Part shown: positions 5,734 to 6,408 of the stretch, in pieces
How positions within the stretch are numbered: the first letter of the stretch is position 1
How the letters are laid out: the number at the start of each line of letters is the position of its first letter
Notes under the pieces: generated by a model
Seen by the model: the letters and a program-made list of their open reading frames with translations, nothing else
What the model was told of the DNA's origin: nothing
The model's database searches: none
Assembly (NCBI GenBank): GCA_023430725.1
Contig: JAEYZD010000152.1
Span: 1 to 6,408, forward strand
Length of the DNA stretch: 6,408 bases
From: Bacteroidota bacterium
GTDB lineage: Bacteria; Bacteroidota; Bacteroidia; Bacteroidales; VadinHA17
Direction: 5' to 3'
Translations under genes and position numbers: made by a program

Positions 5734-5780
5734 ACTCCTGAAAATTACGCTGAGGCGCAACTTTTCAGGAGTTTTTGTTT
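5734..5780 (+). terminator. Intrinsic terminator of the rplU-rpmA operon
   Basis: ACTCCTGAAAA (5734-5744) and TTTTCAGGAGT (5762-5772) form a perfect 11-bp stem, followed at once by a T-rich tract that starts TTTTTGTTTT. The 17-base loop can fold again into a small hairpin, CGC-TGAG-GCG (5748-5757). This separates rplU-rpmA from serS. No promoter matching the consensus was found between it and serS; TAATTTTA at 5781-5788 is a one-mismatch -7 candidate without a convincing -33 partner. Confidence 0.9.
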
Positions 5781-5816
5781 TAATTTTACCCCACCTTTTA
5801 CAAAAACCCATCTGTT

Positions 5817-6408
5817 ATGTTAACAATCAATCTGATCCGTGAGAACCCTTCGTTTGTGATCGAGAGGCTGAAAGTCAAAAATGTCGATGCTGCTGAGGCA
5901 ATAAACCTTATCCTTGATCTCGACCGTCGCCGCAGGGAGCTGCAGACTGAGAGCGACTCGATACAGGCAGGGCTCAACAGTCTCTCCAGGGAGATAGGCT
6001 CCATGATGAAAGAAGGGAGAAAGGCGGAGGCTGAGTCTGCCCGCAGCGGCATAGGTGCCATGAAGGAGAAGCAGAAGCAGCTTGCGGATACGCTTGAGGA
6101 GGTTTCCGCACAGATGCAGACTGAACTGGTGAAGCTGCCCAACCTGCCTCATCAGCTGGTGGCACCGGGGAAGAGTGCGGATGACAACGTCATAGTCCGC
6201 AGCGGCGGAGAGATCCCACAGCTGCAGGCCGGAGCCGTTCCACACTGGGATCTGATAAAGAAATATGACATTATTGATTTCGATCTTGGCATCAAGATAA
6301 CAGGCGCCGGGTTCCCGGTCTACAAGGGCAAGGGAGCGAGGCTGCAGAGGGCTCTGATAAACTTCTTCCTCGACGAGGGGGGCAAGGCAGGCTACCGCGA
6401 GATAGAAC
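5817..6408 (+). CDS. serS: Seryl-tRNA synthetase, 3' end cut by the window edge
   Basis: SerRS charges tRNA-Ser (and tRNA-Sec where present) with serine in the cytoplasm. From the ATG at 5817 the frame is open for 197 codons to the right edge, a little under half of the usual length of about 420-430. The start MLTINLIRENPSFVIERLK is typical. Residues about 27-105 are the helical-hairpin tRNA-binding arm, a charged coiled coil (LDRRRRELQTESDSIQ and KEKQKQLADTLEEV). LPNLPH (107-112), DDNVIVRSGG (122-131) and PHWDL (142-146) lead into the catalytic domain. GARLQRALINFFLD (173-186) is class II motif 1 at the dimer interface. Motifs 2 and 3, with the ATP-binding arginines, lie beyond the window. 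The gene is 105 bases after rpmA, past the terminator, so it needs its own promoter or read-through. No Shine-Dalgarno sequence is seen. Confidence 0.96.
   Translation, partial: MLTINLIRENPSFVIERLKVKNVDAAEAINLILDLDRRRRELQTESDSIQAGLNSLSREIGSMMKEGRKAEAESARSGIGAMKEKQKQLADTLEEVSAQMQTELVKLPNLPHQLVAPGKSADDNVIVRSGGEIPQLQAGAVPHWDLIKKYDIIDFDLGIKITGAGFPVYKGKGARLQRALINFFLDEGGKAGYREIE

Noticed and set aside
5781..5816. Own promoter for serS (TAATTTTA at 5781-5788)
   Set aside because: It has one mismatch to TAnnTTTG, overlaps the T-tract of the terminator, and has no convincing -33 element.
5798..6245. Minus-strand open frames of 63-141 residues opposite serS
   Set aside because: The plus strand clearly encodes SerRS across the same bases; the antisense products have no recognisable features.

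Overview
The window looks like ordinary chromosomal DNA from a member of the Bacteroidota, most likely Bacteroidales. The evidence is the gene content (an SusB-type GH97 glycosidase, a DUF151 protein with a C-terminal UVR motif, a Bacteroidota-type lipoprotein), the rplU-rpmA-serS order, and a TAnnTTTG-type -7 promoter element with a TTTG -33 element upstream of rplU. No mobile element, CRISPR array, tRNA or rRNA was found. Six genes are core or housekeeping genes. The GH97 glycosidase and the lipoprotein are the accessory-looking ones.

Left part (1-4677), all on the minus strand and read from right to left: a bifunctional-nuclease-family (DUF151/BFN) protein with a UVR tail, a secreted GH97 glycosidase of the retaining subtype, thymidylate synthase (thyA), dihydrofolate reductase (folA), then after an 86-bp gap an uncharacterised lipoprotein that runs off the left edge. 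The first four genes are packed with gaps of 14, 15 and 1 bases and almost certainly form one transcript. ThyA and FolA form the dTMP/folate cycle: ThyA makes dTMP and dihydrofolate, and FolA regenerates tetrahydrofolate. The periplasmic glycosidase between them has no evident metabolic link to that cycle.

Middle (4678-4920): a divergent intergenic region. It holds a minus-strand -7 element for the BFN operon, a perfect DnaA-box 9-mer, a good Bacteroidota promoter for rplU, and a transcribed rplU leader of roughly 85-90 bases.

Right part (4921-6408), plus strand: rplU (L21, with a long Lys/Ala/Pro/Glu-rich C-terminal tail), rpmA (L27), a strong intrinsic terminator, and the first 197 codons of serS, cut by the right edge. 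The two genes cut by the window edges, the lipoprotein and serS, have no in-window stop codon and were translated by hand.

I see no clearly new multi-gene system. The points most worth a second look are the glycosidase inside a thyA-folA operon with similar short sequences at both of its junctions, the DnaA box between the divergent promoters, the L21 tail, the missing Trp22-equivalent in DHFR, and the rplU leader.
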